A stretch of 52,742 nucleotides of DNA from Bacillus sp. FJAT-27245 (GCF_001273955.1 NZ_LIGI01000001.1:3252845-3305586); one strand, 5' to 3'. Counted from the stretch's first letter, positions 42,689 through 52,260 are shown. The notes: generated by a model from the letters alone, not told the origin. Made by a program: numbers and translations.

Positions 42689-42955
42689 ATGGCAGAGCGG
42701 TTTTTTCTTTATGATGATACGGAGGCTTCGAAAACAAGGTTCGTGAGCTTCGTTGGTGAAAGCAATAGGTTTGATTTGGCCCTCATCCAGACCGGCAGGC
42801 ACTTTGGCAAAACGCTTGTCCTCGATATGCAGGGCAGCAGGTTCGCGATTATTGGTGAGGATGACTTGAAGGAGGAAGGGTATCTTGAGTACGCCTTCCA
42901 GCTTTCTGAGGAGGATGCGGAGGAGCTCCGGTCGTTTTTGGCAGAGATTGTGTAA
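42689..42955 (+). CDS. DUF3055 (SAV0927) family protein
   Basis: An 88-residue conserved Firmicute protein. It starts FFLYDDTEASKTRFVSFVGE, with FGKTLVLDMQGSRFAIIGEDDL in the middle and YLEYAFQLSEEDAEELRSFL at the end. It is soluble and acidic, of unknown function. The ATG follows AAAAGGAG. It is convergent with yutD across a strong terminator. Confidence 0.9.
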   Translation: MAERFFLYDDTEASKTRFVSFVGESNRFDLALIQTGRHFGKTLVLDMQGSRFAIIGEDDLKEEGYLEYAFQLSEEDAEELRSFLAEIV

Positions 42956-43005
42956 CGGTTTGTGTGCGGCTGCTCGGTTGGGCCGCGGGTGGATGGCATG
43001 GGCAA

Positions 43006-43036
43006 GGGGCAGCCGGTTTATGGCTGCCCCTTTTTT
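43006..43036. terminator. Bidirectional terminator DUF3055/yutD
   Basis: A perfect 9-bp stem GGGGCAGCC/GGCTGCCCC with a 7-base loop and TTTTTT. Confidence 0.9.
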
Positions 43037-43048
43037 CCAAAAAAAGCA

Positions 43049-43324
43049 TTATTTCTTGATTTTCTTAACGACGAAGTAGGCGCACCCGAAGTTACAGAAT
43101 TCGTAAAGGTATTCGGTCAGTGTGCTGATTTTCGTGTCGAAGGTGGCTTTTTGGTTCTGGTCGTCAAAGAAGCCGCGGAGGCGGAGCTGGCCGTACCCCC
43201 AGTCGCCGACTATATAATCATACCTTGCCAGGATTTCGCTGTATCTGTCCTTGAAGGCATCTTCATTGAAACCGTTCCTGAAGTCTTCAATGACTTCGTA
43301 GGCGGTGTTGTTGACAACTATCAT
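43049..43324 (-). CDS. yutD: YutD-like protein (DUF1027)
   Basis: 91 residues with the characteristic block DYIVGDWGYGQLRLRGFFDD near residue 35 and YLYEFCNFGCAYFVVKKIKK at the C-terminus (Cys pair). It is widely conserved in Firmicutes; the function is unknown. ATG 43324 has GAGGTGAG upstream and gives the usual start MIVVNNTAYEVIED; the frame continues to 43378. Confidence 0.9.
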   Translation of the reverse strand: MIVVNNTAYEVIEDFRNGFNEDAFKDRYSEILARYDYIVGDWGYGQLRLRGFFDDQNQKATFDTKISTLTEYLYEFCNFGCAYFVVKKIKK

Positions 43325-43437
43325 TCCTCTCACCTCATTTGCAGGCAAATCTCTTTTTCCATTATAACCGATTCCCATCTAATTACTAACAGAAAATAAC
43401 TTCGGGTTGGCAATACTTTGGGTAGGAGGTGTTGCGA

Positions 43438-44079
43438 ATGAGGAAGGCGTTTTTGGCTGCTGGGCTGTGTGGGCTGCTGCTTGCGGGTTGCCAGGATAAT
43501 CCCAAGGGGGATAATTATGGCGGCGTAAGCCATTTGCATCCGGATAACCGCCGGTCGGAGGTATATGGGGGCCTGGGCGATAAAAAGCGGCCAGATGAGT
43601 CTCAGAGGTTCGGTTTTTACCGTCATCAAAAGAGCCCGGTTATGGGGGACAGGTCGACGGCGGAGGAGATGGCCCGAATTGATAGGGGGCAAATTGCGAA
43701 GGACATCAGCCGGATCAGTACGACGTTGCCGAATGTGAATGATGCGGCAGTGCTTGTTACGGATGAAGAGGTGCTTGTCGCTTATGATACGGATTCGAAT
43801 AATCGGGAGTTGACGGCAGACCAGGTGAAGAAAACGGCAATGTCATGCGTTCCGCGGTTTTTCCATGTGTATGTGTCGGACAATAAGAACTTGATGCGCG
43901 ATGTGGAAACACTTTCGAGCCTGACGACGCATAATGAGAATGCGGAGGAGTCCATCGCGGCTGTGATCAGGGAGATGAAAAAGTCGCCGCAGGGAGCGAG
44001 GATGAATGCTTCGGAAAATGAAAATGGCGAAACTTCCGATGATATGAAGCGCGGAATGAATGGGAATATGGGGCGGTGA
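43438..44079 (+). CDS. yutC: YhcN/YlaJ-family sporulation lipoprotein YutC
   Basis: 213 residues. The signal peptide ends in lipobox LLAGC (Cys near residue 18). A Gly/Asp/Arg-rich linker is followed by the YhcN/YlaJ domain: IAKDISRISTTLPNVNDAAVLVTDEEVLVAY near residue 80 and TAMSCVPRFFHVYVSDN near 135. The tail is Asn/Met/Gly-rich. Such lipoproteins sit in the forespore membrane or cortex region. ATG 43438 follows TAGGAGG. Confidence 0.88.
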   Translation: MRKAFLAAGLCGLLLAGCQDNPKGDNYGGVSHLHPDNRRSEVYGGLGDKKRPDESQRFGFYRHQKSPVMGDRSTAEEMARIDRGQIAKDISRISTTLPNVNDAAVLVTDEEVLVAYDTDSNNRELTADQVKKTAMSCVPRFFHVYVSDNKNLMRDVETLSSLTTHNENAEESIAAVIREMKKSPQGARMNASENENGETSDDMKRGMNGNMGR

Positions 44080-44137
44080 TCGGGCATGGGGAGGTGCATG
44101 TGTAAAGGCAGCCTAACATGGGTCGAAGGAACGCAGT

Positions 44138-44167
44138 AAAGGCATCCGCCGAGGACGGATGCCTTTG
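44138..44167. terminator. Terminator yutC/lipA
   Basis: A perfect 11-bp stem AAAGGCATCCG/CGGATGCCTTT with a 7-base loop between the convergent genes; U tracts are short. Confidence 0.8.
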
Positions 44168-44230
44168 TTGGTTTTTGGACTGGACTAAGCGGAAGTTCCG
44201 CATCAATCGGATTTTCCCGCAAAGCTTGGA

Positions 44231-45157
44231 TTACGCCTCTACGGCTTCATTCCCTGCCGCTTCTGCCATCGCAGCCCGTGCTTTGGCAGCTGCATTTACC
44301 TGCTCGTCGGCATGGTAGGATGAGCGGACGAGCGGGCCTGCTTCGCAATGGCTGAATCCTTTGGAAATGGCAATTTGCTTCAGTTCATTGAATTCGTCAG
44401 GCGTGTAATATTTTTCGACCACGAGGTGCTTTTTTGTCGGCTGCAGATATTGGCCGATTGTCATGATGTCGACGTTATTGGCGCGAAGGTCGTCCATAAC
44501 CTCGAGGATTTCTTCCCAAGTTTCGCCAACACCAATCATAAGACTTGATTTTGTCGGGATGTCAGGCTGCATTTCTTTTGCCCTGCGCAAAAATTCGAGC
44601 GAACGATCGTATGTTGCGCGCGCGCGGACTCTCGGCGTGAGCCTCCTGACCGTTTCGATGTTGTGGTTCAGGATATCCGGGCGGGCATCCATCAGCGTAC
44701 GTAGGTTTTCTTCAACGCCGCCCATATCGGATGGGAGCACCTCGATGCTTGTGAATGGATTTTTTCGGCGGATGGCGCGGACTGTTTCCGCGAAAACGGC
44801 CGCTCCCCCGTCACGAAGGTCATCACGTGCGACCGCAGTTATGACAGCATGCTTCAAGTTCATTTGTGCTACGGAGTCGGCTACGCGTTCCGGTTCCTGA
44901 AGGTCGAGCTCGGTAGGCAATCCAGTTTTCACGGCGCAGAAACGGCAGGCGCGGGTACAGATATCGCCAAGGATCATGAACGTCGCCGTCCGCCTGACCG
45001 CCCAGCACTCATGGATGTTCGGGCAGCGCGCTTCCTCACACACCGTGTGGAGGTTTTTGTTGCGCATCATTTTTTTCAGCCCTGTGTAGTTTTCGTTCGT
45101 ATTCAATTTTATTTTCAGCCATTCAGGCTTGCGCAATGGGGTCTTTTTTGTTGTCAT
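44231..45157 (-). CDS. lipA: Lipoyl synthase
   Basis: A 308-residue radical SAM enzyme that inserts two sulphurs into octanoyl-protein to form lipoate. It shows both cluster motifs: [12 protein letters not shown] (auxiliary 4Fe-4S) near residue 40 and CTRACRFC (radical SAM CxxxCxxC) near 68, plus the C-terminal [10 protein letters not shown] Ser ligand. It depends on Fe-S supply, for which yutM and yutI are nearby candidates. ATG 45157 has GGAG eight bases upstream; GTG 45166 is the longer option. Confidence 0.96.
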   Translation of the reverse strand: MTTKKTPLRKPEWLKIKLNTNENYTGLKKMMRNKNLHTVCEEARCPNIHECWAVRRTATFMILGDICTRACRFCAVKTGLPTELDLQEPERVADSVAQMNLKHAVITAVARDDLRDGGAAVFAETVRAIRRKNPFTSIEVLPSDMGGVEENLRTLMDARPDILNHNIETVRRLTPRVRARATYDRSLEFLRRAKEMQPDIPTKSSLMIGVGETWEEILEVMDDLRANNVDIMTIGQYLQPTKKHLVVEKYYTPDEFNELKQIAISKGFSHCEAGPLVRSSYHADEQVNAAAKARAAMAEAAGNEAVEA

Positions 45158-45328
45158 GTCATCCACTCCAATGAATTATGTACGGAATGCTATCTCTTTT
45201 GAACTGTAACACACTCAGGAATACCCTTTCAAGAATAAGTCTCTCACTGGCAATTATTGTGGCTTATGAAGCGGGGTCCAATGAGGCAAAATACAGAAAA
45301 AGCCGGGCTGAAAGGAGGGTACCCTGAT

Positions 45329-46315
45329 TTGAAGATACTGTTATCGTTGCTGGCGCTTTTGGTGCTGCTGTCCATTCCTGGTCTTGAAGGTGCTTACGCG
45401 GAGGAACTGGACTTGGACAAGGCAAGGCTTCAGCTTTATAGAAAAACGGAGGCGGCAACCGGCATTCCGTGGTATTATATTGCTGCAGTCGACAGATATG
45501 AGCGGAATGTCCGCCTTTCCCGCAAGGATTTGCCTGATCCGGAGGGTGCCATTTCAATTTATTTTTCCCCGGAAACATGGGCGGGCGCTGCGAACCCTAA
45601 CCCGGAAGATAAAAATCCTGTATCCATTGCCTTTTTTGATGGGGCGGGGATTGACGGGAACGGGAACAGAAAGGCGAGCCGTTTTGAGGATGAGGACGTC
45701 CTCCATGCTTTTGCCAACCATGTACTTAAGTATGGCTCGGATAATGAGAACTTTCGGATTGCGCTATGGGAGTATTACCATCGTGACAAAGCTGTCGGCA
45801 TTATTATGGGCTTTGCAAAGGTTTTCAGCCAGTTTGGCCGGATTGACCTCGAAGGGAACGCCTTCCCTGTGCCATACCGGAGCAACCATAGCTATAAAAA
45901 CACATGGGGTGATGCGCGTGGCTGGGGTGGCCGCCGCATGCACGAAGGAACAGACATCTTTGCCGGCTACGGGGTTCCGGTGCGGGCGACAAGCTATGGG
46001 ACCGTCGAAATGAAGGGCTGGAACCGGTTTGGCGGCTGGCGGATTGGCATAAGGGATTTGAATAATAATTATCACTATTACGCGCATATGAGCGGGTTTG
46101 CCAAGGATATTAATGTTGGGGATGTTGTTGAACCGGGCAAGCTGATTGGCGGAGTCGGCAGCTCAGGATACGGGCCGCCTGGAACGTCCGGGAAATTCCC
46201 CCCCCACCTCCACTACGGGATGTACAAGGACAATGGTTTTACAGAATGGGCGTTTGATCCTTATCCGCATTTGCGCAAGTGGGAACGCATGGACAAGAAG
46301 GCCAAACGAAGATAA
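45329..46315 (+). CDS. lytH: M23 L-Ala-D-Glu endopeptidase LytH/YunA
   Basis: 328 residues. TTG 45329 (AAGGAGG about ten bases upstream) gives a clean signal peptide MKILLSLLALLVLLSIPG ending AYAEE. After an N-terminal helical domain, the M23 domain from about residue 195 has HEGTDIFAGYG (HxxxD zinc ligands), YYAHMSGF and FPPHLHYGMY (HxH). LytH trims cortex peptide side chains to single L-Ala late in sporulation. It is divergent from lipA as in B. subtilis. Confidence 0.92.
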   Translation: MKILLSLLALLVLLSIPGLEGAYAEELDLDKARLQLYRKTEAATGIPWYYIAAVDRYERNVRLSRKDLPDPEGAISIYFSPETWAGAANPNPEDKNPVSIAFFDGAGIDGNGNRKASRFEDEDVLHAFANHVLKYGSDNENFRIALWEYYHRDKAVGIIMGFAKVFSQFGRIDLEGNAFPVPYRSNHSYKNTWGDARGWGGRRMHEGTDIFAGYGVPVRATSYGTVEMKGWNRFGGWRIGIRDLNNNYHYYAHMSGFAKDINVGDVVEPGKLIGGVGSSGYGPPGTSGKFPPHLHYGMYKDNGFTEWAFDPYPHLRKWERMDKKAKRR

Positions 46316-46391
46316 CGGGCGGCTTTTTTGTCTCTTTTCTTGTTTTGGGTTTTAGAGTTTGGTTTTCAGTAGCCGCTCTTGAAGGATTCAA

Positions 46392-46424
46392 AAAAGCCAT
46401 TCCGGGCTGTCCGGAATGGCTTTT
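46392..46424. terminator. Bidirectional terminator lytH/NSS transporter operon
   Basis: A perfect 14-bp stem AAAAGCCATTCCGG/CCGGAATGGCTTTT with a GCTGT loop. Confidence 0.9.
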
Positions 46425-46433
46425 CCAATTCAT

Positions 46434-46541
46434 TTAGTTAGCTTTTTTTGATTTGATCGCCGCGTTCGCGATGCTTGCGACGAGGCCTCCCCATATGATG
46501 ACGATCCCGACGACCATCATTGCGATTGCATCTCCAGCCAT
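46434..46541 (-). CDS. MetS-like small subunit of an NSS transporter
   Basis: A 35-residue micro-protein, below usual ORF cut-offs. It has a single transmembrane helix (AIAMMVVGIVIIWGGLVASI) and a basic KSKKAN tail, matching the methionine/alanine importer small-subunit family. It starts four bases after the NSS transporter stop with a strong GGGAGG site, so it is cotranscribed. In MetPS of corynebacteria the small subunit is needed for uptake. Confidence 0.88.
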   Translation of the reverse strand: MAGDAIAMMVVGIVIIWGGLVASIANAAIKSKKAN

Positions 46542-46545
46542 AGTA

Positions 46546-48051
46546 TTAAACCTCCCTTTCATCAGGCACGTTCAGGCTGTTTTTGCCCCAGCGGAGGGAC
46601 ATGAAGACGAATCCTACCACAACAGCCGCGATGGCAACGCCCCAGCCCGCGTAAAGCAGGAAGGATGTTGGATAGCCTTCGTAATTTTCCTTCAAATTGT
46701 TAATGAAGTTCTGGACAGTCATATACCCTAGGACAAGCGGTGTGATGGTGGACAGGGAAACCTTCCACCAGCTGCCGATTCTTATGTCGGAAATGGCGTT
46801 TGCGTGATCCTGCAGGTTCGTAAGCTTTTTGGCGATCCAGGCGACAAGGACGACTTCAAAGAGGCCGGCAATGACGATACCGAACTGGTTGATAAAGTTG
46901 TCGACCGCATCAAGCAGATACAGGCCGCCCTGTGTTGCATAAAGGATAGAAACAAGAGCGGAAAGTCCTCCGCCAATCATAACCGACTTTGTCCTTGAGA
47001 CATTGAATTTGTCCTGGACTCCAGCTACGAATGTCTCGACAATAGAAATGAGTGATGTTAATCCCGCCAGGAACAGGCAGGCAAAGAACAGAAGCCCGAA
47101 AAATTGGTTAAATGCAGGAAACTCGTTGATGATTTGCGGGAATACCACAAATGCCAGCCCGATTCCCGATTTAACGACTTCGTTAACCGGCACGCCCTGC
47201 TGCTGGGCCATGAAGCCAAGCGCAGCGAATACGCCGATACCTGCGAGCAGTTCAAAGCCGGAGTTCGCAAAGCCTGTAATAAAGGCGTTGTTTGTCAGGT
47301 CCGTTTTCTTTGGCAGATAGCTTGAATACGTGACCATGATGGCGAATCCTACCGACAAGCTGAAGAAAATTTGGCCGTATGCGGCAACCCAAACCTTAGG
47401 GCTCGCGATTTGATGCCAGTCCGGCTTGAAGAACGCATTAAGGCCTTCGACAGCACCGTCAAGCGTAAGGGCGCGGACAACAATAATCAAAAACAGGACA
47501 ATAAGGGTTGGAAGCATGAATTTATTCGCTGCCTCGATCCCTTTTTTAACACCCTTAAACAGGACTCCCAGCGTAATTCCCCAAACGAGAAGCAATGGAA
47601 TGAAAACGCCGGGGACAAGCCCGATAAATTCACCCGGATTTGGTGCTACCTTCAGGTAGTTTTCAAACAGGAATGTGCCCGGGTCTTTCCCCCATGAAAG
47701 GTTAACAGAGAACCATGCGTAGGAAAGCGCCCATGCAATGATAATCGGATAATAAGTTGAAATGACAAACGAAATGGCGACTTGCCACCAGCCAAGCCAT
47801 TCGAACTTTTTATTCAGCCGCGCAAATGTGAGCGGCGACGACCCTTTATACTTATGGCCCAGCGTAAATTCAAGAATGAGCAAAGGAATCCCTGCTGTCA
47901 AAAGTGCGAACAGGTAAGGGAAAAAGAATGCTCCTCCTCCATTTTCGTACGCTACCGCCGGGAATCTCCAGATGTTCCCCAAGCCAACTGCAGAACCGAT
48001 TGCAGCCAGGACAAAGCCTGCGCGTGTTCCCCATTGCGGTCTATTTTCCAT
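46546..48051 (-). CDS. NSS-family sodium-dependent amino-acid transporter (MetP-like)
   Basis: A 501-residue neurotransmitter:sodium symporter with 12 hydrophobic segments. TM1 carries AAIGSAVGLGNIWRFPAVAYENGGGAF with the unwound sodium/substrate site, and TM6 the SLSVGFAIMVTYSSYL region. With its micro-subunit it probably imports methionine and/or alanine. ATG 48051 is nine bases from GGGGG. About 500 AT-rich bases separate it from yunC; I do not see an S-box or T-box leader. Confidence 0.92.
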   Translation of the reverse strand: MENRPQWGTRAGFVLAAIGSAVGLGNIWRFPAVAYENGGGAFFFPYLFALLTAGIPLLILEFTLGHKYKGSSPLTFARLNKKFEWLGWWQVAISFVISTYYPIIIAWALSYAWFSVNLSWGKDPGTFLFENYLKVAPNPGEFIGLVPGVFIPLLLVWGITLGVLFKGVKKGIEAANKFMLPTLIVLFLIIVVRALTLDGAVEGLNAFFKPDWHQIASPKVWVAAYGQIFFSLSVGFAIMVTYSSYLPKKTDLTNNAFITGFANSGFELLAGIGVFAALGFMAQQQGVPVNEVVKSGIGLAFVVFPQIINEFPAFNQFFGLLFFACLFLAGLTSLISIVETFVAGVQDKFNVSRTKSVMIGGGLSALVSILYATQGGLYLLDAVDNFINQFGIVIAGLFEVVLVAWIAKKLTNLQDHANAISDIRIGSWWKVSLSTITPLVLGYMTVQNFINNLKENYEGYPTSFLLYAGWGVAIAAVVVGFVFMSLRWGKNSLNVPDEREV

Positions 48052-48057
48052 AAACAA

Positions 48058-48513
48058 ATACCCCCATGAATCTTTCGATTAAAAATTTGTATTTTTCAGA
48101 TTTTTGAAATCATAACGTTAGTATATGGATTCTCGGGTAGCCTGTCAACTAAAAAATCGTTATTCTAATATATTTTTTCTAATTATTTTATTTACATTTA
48201 AATACTTTGCCGAAATATTACTAAAATTTAAATAATATATAGCATAAAAGGAAAATATAGGATTATTGGTGATTCTTCTCAGTAAATTTATAACTTTCTT
48301 TTTTGCCTTTAAAAAATATCACGTTTGGAAAATAATTGAAAGGTTCATTGAAATTATTTGTTGAAAAGTATTTCTTTATACAAATGCTTTTTTAAAAGTG
48401 AAAGTGATGGCGGGAACGGGGGCTGAAGCAGGACCGGGATCATAGTTTCCCTACGTGTGAGCAGGAGTGGCTGGGGGTAGCGGAACCGGGTTCATGGGCC
48501 AATTTTTAAAAGA
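48058..48513. other. AT-rich intergenic region upstream of the NSS transporter
   Basis: About 450 bases. 48060-48400 is strongly AT-rich with no gene, and 48400-48510 is GC-richer. No known riboswitch or T-box pattern was recognised, and no repeat. Confidence 0.5.
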
Positions 48514-48546
48514 AAAGGCATTCACCGTGTACGGGTGGATGCCTTG
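48514..48546 (-). terminator. yunC terminator
   Basis: A 12-bp stem AAGGCATTCACC/GGTGGATGCCTT with one mismatch and a GTGTACG loop, then TTTCTTTT on minus. Confidence 0.8.
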
Positions 48547-48551
48547 TGTGT

Positions 48552-48854
48552 TTAAATCATTCGTGGCAGGGCGTTCCGGCCGGTCATGCCTGCGTGGATT
48601 CCGCGCTTTTCGGCTTCCTGGGTGACGGATTCGAGCGGGGCATCGAGGAGTTCGTCGATTGTTTTTACGCCTACCGCCCGTCCGGCAACGATTTTCCTGT
48701 CCCTTAGTTTGCGGTTTAGCAGGCCGATGTCGAGCGCGCCGCACATAATGTAGCCGGAGCCGCCTGTGATGATGAGGAGGGTCGTCCTGGGGAGTTTCAC
48801 TGTGATTCCGAGGAACGTGTTCCCGCCTACTTCCAGTGGTGTTACGTCAATCAT
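48552..48854 (-). CDS. yunC: DUF1805 protein YunC
   Basis: 100 residues, the YunC length. It starts MIDVTPLEVGGNTFLGITVKLPRTTLLIITGGSGYIMCGALDI, with the conserved LLIITGGSGYIMCG core and GxKTIDELLDAPL segment. Structures of the family show a small alpha/beta fold; the function is unknown. ATG 48854 follows AAAGGAGTGGG. Confidence 0.92.
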   Translation of the reverse strand: MIDVTPLEVGGNTFLGITVKLPRTTLLIITGGSGYIMCGALDIGLLNRKLRDRKIVAGRAVGVKTIDELLDAPLESVTQEAEKRGIHAGMTGRNALPRMI

Positions 48855-48961
48855 CCGCCCACTCCTTTCCCCTGTCCCTATTACTACTGTATGCGGGTGC
48901 GGAGGGAGAGTGAACTTGTCCCCCCGCCCTGGCAACAATCTCCGGCGGTGGAAAATGCGAA

Positions 48962-48992
48962 AAGCGCCTTTCGCTTCGTGCAAAAGGCGCTT
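48962..48992 (-). terminator. yunD terminator
   Basis: A perfect 10-bp stem AAGCGCCTTT/AAAGGCGCTT with an 11-base loop, then TTCG on minus, directly after yunD. Confidence 0.75.
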
Positions 48993-48998
48993 GTGTGC

Positions 48999-50348
48999 CT
49001 AGATTCGGTTCAGTTTCCATTCGAGGACGTCGCGCAGGAATTCCGGCATGTAGTAGTATTTGGTTTCGGACCTGACGATTTGCGGAAAGAAGCGGCCGAA
49101 TGTGAACATGTCGGGGATGGCGACGATGTACTTCGCGTCCGGGTCAATCCGTTTTCCATTAATGAGGAAGTCCTTTTCCCTCTCGAGGACCTGAATTCGG
49201 TCGTACACAAATTTCCCCATGACCGTCCCGCGGAATCCCAGCCCCTTTACTTCGATGTGCGGCAGGCTTTCCTCACGGGTCATGCGAAGGATTTCCTTCA
49301 GTTCATCCCCATCGAGCGTTACCGTGCAAGGATTGATTGGGTGCGGGCAAACGGACAGCAAGTCGAACTTTGACACGGCTCCTTCAAGCGGGCCAAGGAT
49401 CAGGCCGGCGTTTAAAAAGGCGCAGTCGGCATCGCACCACTCCCTCAACGCTTCGCATAAAAGCTGGGGCAAATCCGAGTCGATGAAGAAATCGGCGGTC
49501 AGAGGCTCAACTTCGGCGACCTTTTTTTCAAGGAGGCTCCGGCCCATTTCGAATAGTGCTTCTGTTTCATTTAGTTCCGATCGTGCACGGGCAACGCCTT
49601 CTATTGGGTAAAGATGGGCAGATTTGCTGCTGATCTGGCTGTTTTCAATTTCCAATGTGACGTGGCCGGCAAAGTTTCCATATTTCCCGGCCGCGGCAAG
49701 GAGAGTGCCGTTTACGAGTTTGCCTTCCTGAAGGACGTGATGGGTATGCCCGCCCAGAATGACATCGATTTCGGGAAACTCTTCCGCAATCCGTTCATCT
49801 TCATAGATCCCAAGGTGGGAAAGAAGAATGATGACGTCGGACTGCTCTTTAAGGGCAGGAAGCTGGCGCTTAAGTTCCTCGAACGGGTCTGCCAGACGCC
49901 AGCCGAGCAGCTTGTAAAAAAGCGCGAAATAGGCGGTCAGTCCAATCGCGCCAACTTTTGTCCCGGCCGCTGTCGTATAAATGCTAAACGGTTTTGCCCA
50001 ATCGGGGCGCTGCCCATATTTGTTGTAAACATTTGCAACAAGAATGTCGAAGCTTCTTTTCTGAAAAAGGGTGTTAAGCCCTTCATACGGGAGGGTAATT
50101 CCTTCGTTGTTGCCAATGGTGACGGCGGTGTAGCTGGCCTCTTCCAAAAGCGCGGCATTCCCCTTCCCCATCGTCCCCTCGGTGTACGGATGCCAGCGGT
50201 CGACATGGTCGCCGATGTCAAAAACAAAAACTTCCTCCCCTGCTTCCCGATGCTTTTTCACACGATCGCGGATGAGGCGGCTGATTTTCGGCCAGTTCTC
50301 AAAATGGCTGTGTAGGTCGTTTGTGTGGTAAATATGTATCTTTTCCAT
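48999..50348 (-). CDS. yunD: Metallophosphatase/5'-nucleotidase-like protein YunD
   Basis: 449 residues. The N-terminal calcineurin-like phosphoesterase carries IYHTNDLHSHFENW (D, H ligands), VFDIGDHVDRW, TIGNNEG, LLSHLGIYED and ILGGHTHH, the full two-metal set. The C-terminal 5'-nucleotidase domain begins at about residue 270 and has FLNAGLILGPL. No signal peptide is present, so unlike UshA it should be cytosolic. The ATG follows AAAGGAAG. Confidence 0.92.
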   Translation of the reverse strand: MEKIHIYHTNDLHSHFENWPKISRLIRDRVKKHREAGEEVFVFDIGDHVDRWHPYTEGTMGKGNAALLEEASYTAVTIGNNEGITLPYEGLNTLFQKRSFDILVANVYNKYGQRPDWAKPFSIYTTAAGTKVGAIGLTAYFALFYKLLGWRLADPFEELKRQLPALKEQSDVIILLSHLGIYEDERIAEEFPEIDVILGGHTHHVLQEGKLVNGTLLAAAGKYGNFAGHVTLEIENSQISSKSAHLYPIEGVARARSELNETEALFEMGRSLLEKKVAEVEPLTADFFIDSDLPQLLCEALREWCDADCAFLNAGLILGPLEGAVSKFDLLSVCPHPINPCTVTLDGDELKEILRMTREESLPHIEVKGLGFRGTVMGKFVYDRIQVLEREKDFLINGKRIDPDAKYIVAIPDMFTFGRFFPQIVRSETKYYYMPEFLRDVLEWKLNRI

Positions 50349-50454
50349 CTGTTCGCTTCCTTTGCTTTAGAAGAAGGTACAAGCAATCTGTTCATGCAAT
50401 ATCGGACTCTTTGGAGTATCCCGATTATGGTATACCTGTAGTGGGTGTTCTGCG

Positions 50455-51276
50455 TTACCCGAAGACGCCCTCATAGATGAGGCGAAAGCCGATAATGACA
50501 AGAATGATGCGCAATATCAGGACAATCGTTTTGCTTTGCAGCCGCCTGTTCAGGTATACGCCGATTTGCGCGCCGATCCATGCTCCTGGGACGAGCGCTG
50601 CGGCATAGAGCCAGTTGATGTTTCCGAGCGCGATATGGGCGGCCGAGCTGATGATCGAGGACAAAAATATCATGAACATCGATGTCGCGACGGCCACATG
50701 CGGCGGGAAAAAGAAGAGCAAAATCATTGCCGGCACCATGAGCGATCCACCCCCGACGCCGAATATGCCGGATATGAAGCCGATCGCAAGGGAAATCATT
50801 ATGCCAAGCAACGGGTTAAATCCGTACTCGAACGTTTTCCCTGTCTGATCCGTATACGCCATCGCATAGCCTGAATCCTTTTTATACGGAAGCGGCTTGA
50901 TCCGGTTGCGGAGGACCATGACGGCGGAAACAAACAGGACGAACATACCAAAGTAAAGATTAAAGGTGTGCACATCAAGATGCTTGACCATCCATGCGCC
51001 GAAAATCCCGCCCGGAGCGCTGCCAATCAGGAAAATGAGGCCGCTCTTGTAGTCTACTGTCTTATGTTTGATATAGCCAACAGTTGAGGAGGCGCCGGTA
51101 AAAATCATTGTAAAAAGCGAGGTTCCGACGATTTGCTGGGGCGTGATGTCCGGAAAGACGCCGAGCGAGCCAAGGTAGAGAAGCGCCGGGACGATGATAA
51201 TTCCGCCGCCGAGTCCGATGAGTGAACCAAGGGCGCTTGCCGCCACTCCAAGCAATATAATGAATATCCATTCCAT
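50455..51276 (-). CDS. yunE: TauE/SafE-family membrane transporter YunE
   Basis: A 273-residue membrane protein with about eight hydrophobic segments. The internally repeated TauE motif is present twice: GSLIGLGGGIIIVPALL near residue 16 and GFISGIFGVGGGSLMVPAMI near 165. The family exports or imports sulphite, sulphonates or other organic anions. The ATG at 51276 has AGGAG 12 bases upstream, rather long. The order yunC-yunD-yunE-yunF matches B. subtilis. Confidence 0.92.
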   Translation of the reverse strand: MEWIFIILLGVAASALGSLIGLGGGIIIVPALLYLGSLGVFPDITPQQIVGTSLFTMIFTGASSTVGYIKHKTVDYKSGLIFLIGSAPGGIFGAWMVKHLDVHTFNLYFGMFVLFVSAVMVLRNRIKPLPYKKDSGYAMAYTDQTGKTFEYGFNPLLGIMISLAIGFISGIFGVGGGSLMVPAMILLFFFPPHVAVATSMFMIFLSSIISSAAHIALGNINWLYAAALVPGAWIGAQIGVYLNRRLQSKTIVLILRIILVIIGFRLIYEGVFG

Positions 51277-51414
51277 TTGTATGTTAGTCTCCTATTGTTG
51301 CGCGCACCAGCGTGCTGTTTGCGTGGTGTTTGCTGATTCTATATGAGTATAGTAATGGGTGGCATGGGCCAGTTTTTCAAAAAAAATTTGTCTTACGGCG
51401 TAAGTCTGGTGTTT

Positions 51415-52260
51415 TTAAAAAAGGTCCAGCTGCCGCGGTGCGAGGATGTCGTATTCAATGCCGAGGATTTCAATCATTTCCTTGGCATTTCCCGCTGCGT
51501 CCCCGCCCGAGTTATTGTTGAACAAAACGTAAAGGTCCTTGCTTTGTTGCTGGAGCTGTTTCAGATAGTTTGCCCATTCTTCCAGCTCCTCGCGGTTGTA
51601 TTTATATAAATAGCGCACCTCGCGCCAATTTTTTGCGTTTTTCTTTTGCCAGCCGTGCACGTTCCTGCCGTGAAAGCGGACGAGCGTTTTGTCGGGGTGG
51701 GTTGCTTCAAGGACAATCGGGATGGAACCCGAGCCTGCCTGCGGCTCGTCGCAAACGGAGTGTATCCAGTTTTCATGCCTGAGGAAGGTTAGTGTTTGCT
51801 CGCGGAACGCCGGTGAGTACCAGGATTGGTGCCTGAATTCGATGGCGCACGGAATATCGCCCATCTCGGCTTTACAGAAGCGTAGGTAGTCGACATTTTC
51901 CTTTTTGCATTCAAACCATGGCGGGAACTGGAACAGTGCCATGGCAAGCTTGCCATGCTCCAAATAGGGCGTAAGCGACTCCTTAAACGCCGCAAACATG
52001 TCCGCTTCCGTCGCGAACGGGCTGTCGCCTCGCTGGTGGCCGGTCATTCCCTGATAGGCTTTGACGATGAACTGAAAGTTGGCGGGGACCTGCTCAACCC
52101 ATCTCACAGAGTTCTTTATGGGCTGAATGGCATAAAAGGCCGCGTCTACCTCAACAACCGGAAAATGGCCCGCATATTCGCTTAACTTCTCACGGGCGGG
52201 CATTCCCTGCCGATACAGGCTGTCATGGTCCCCCCACCCCGTCACTCCAATATAAATCAT
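51415..52260 (-). CDS. yunF: DUF72 TIM-barrel protein YunF
   Basis: 281 residues of the DUF72 family. It has MIYIGVTGWGDHDSLY at the N-terminus, the FPVVEVDAAFYAIQP and FQFIVKAYQGMTGH segments, and conserved AIEFRHQSWY and VRFHGRNVHGW near residues 140 and 195. DUF72 proteins adopt a TIM barrel of unknown activity. The ATG follows GGAGGG. Confidence 0.93.
   Translation of the reverse strand: MIYIGVTGWGDHDSLYRQGMPAREKLSEYAGHFPVVEVDAAFYAIQPIKNSVRWVEQVPANFQFIVKAYQGMTGHQRGDSPFATEADMFAAFKESLTPYLEHGKLAMALFQFPPWFECKKENVDYLRFCKAEMGDIPCAIEFRHQSWYSPAFREQTLTFLRHENWIHSVCDEPQAGSGSIPIVLEATHPDKTLVRFHGRNVHGWQKKNAKNWREVRYLYKYNREELEEWANYLKQLQQQSKDLYVLFNNNSGGDAAGNAKEMIEILGIEYDILAPRQLDLF

Noticed and set aside
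48058-48400. Possible riboswitch or T-box leader for the NSS transporter
   Set aside because: No S-box, T-box or lysine-type conserved cores, and no leader terminator, could be seen in the AT-rich sequence.
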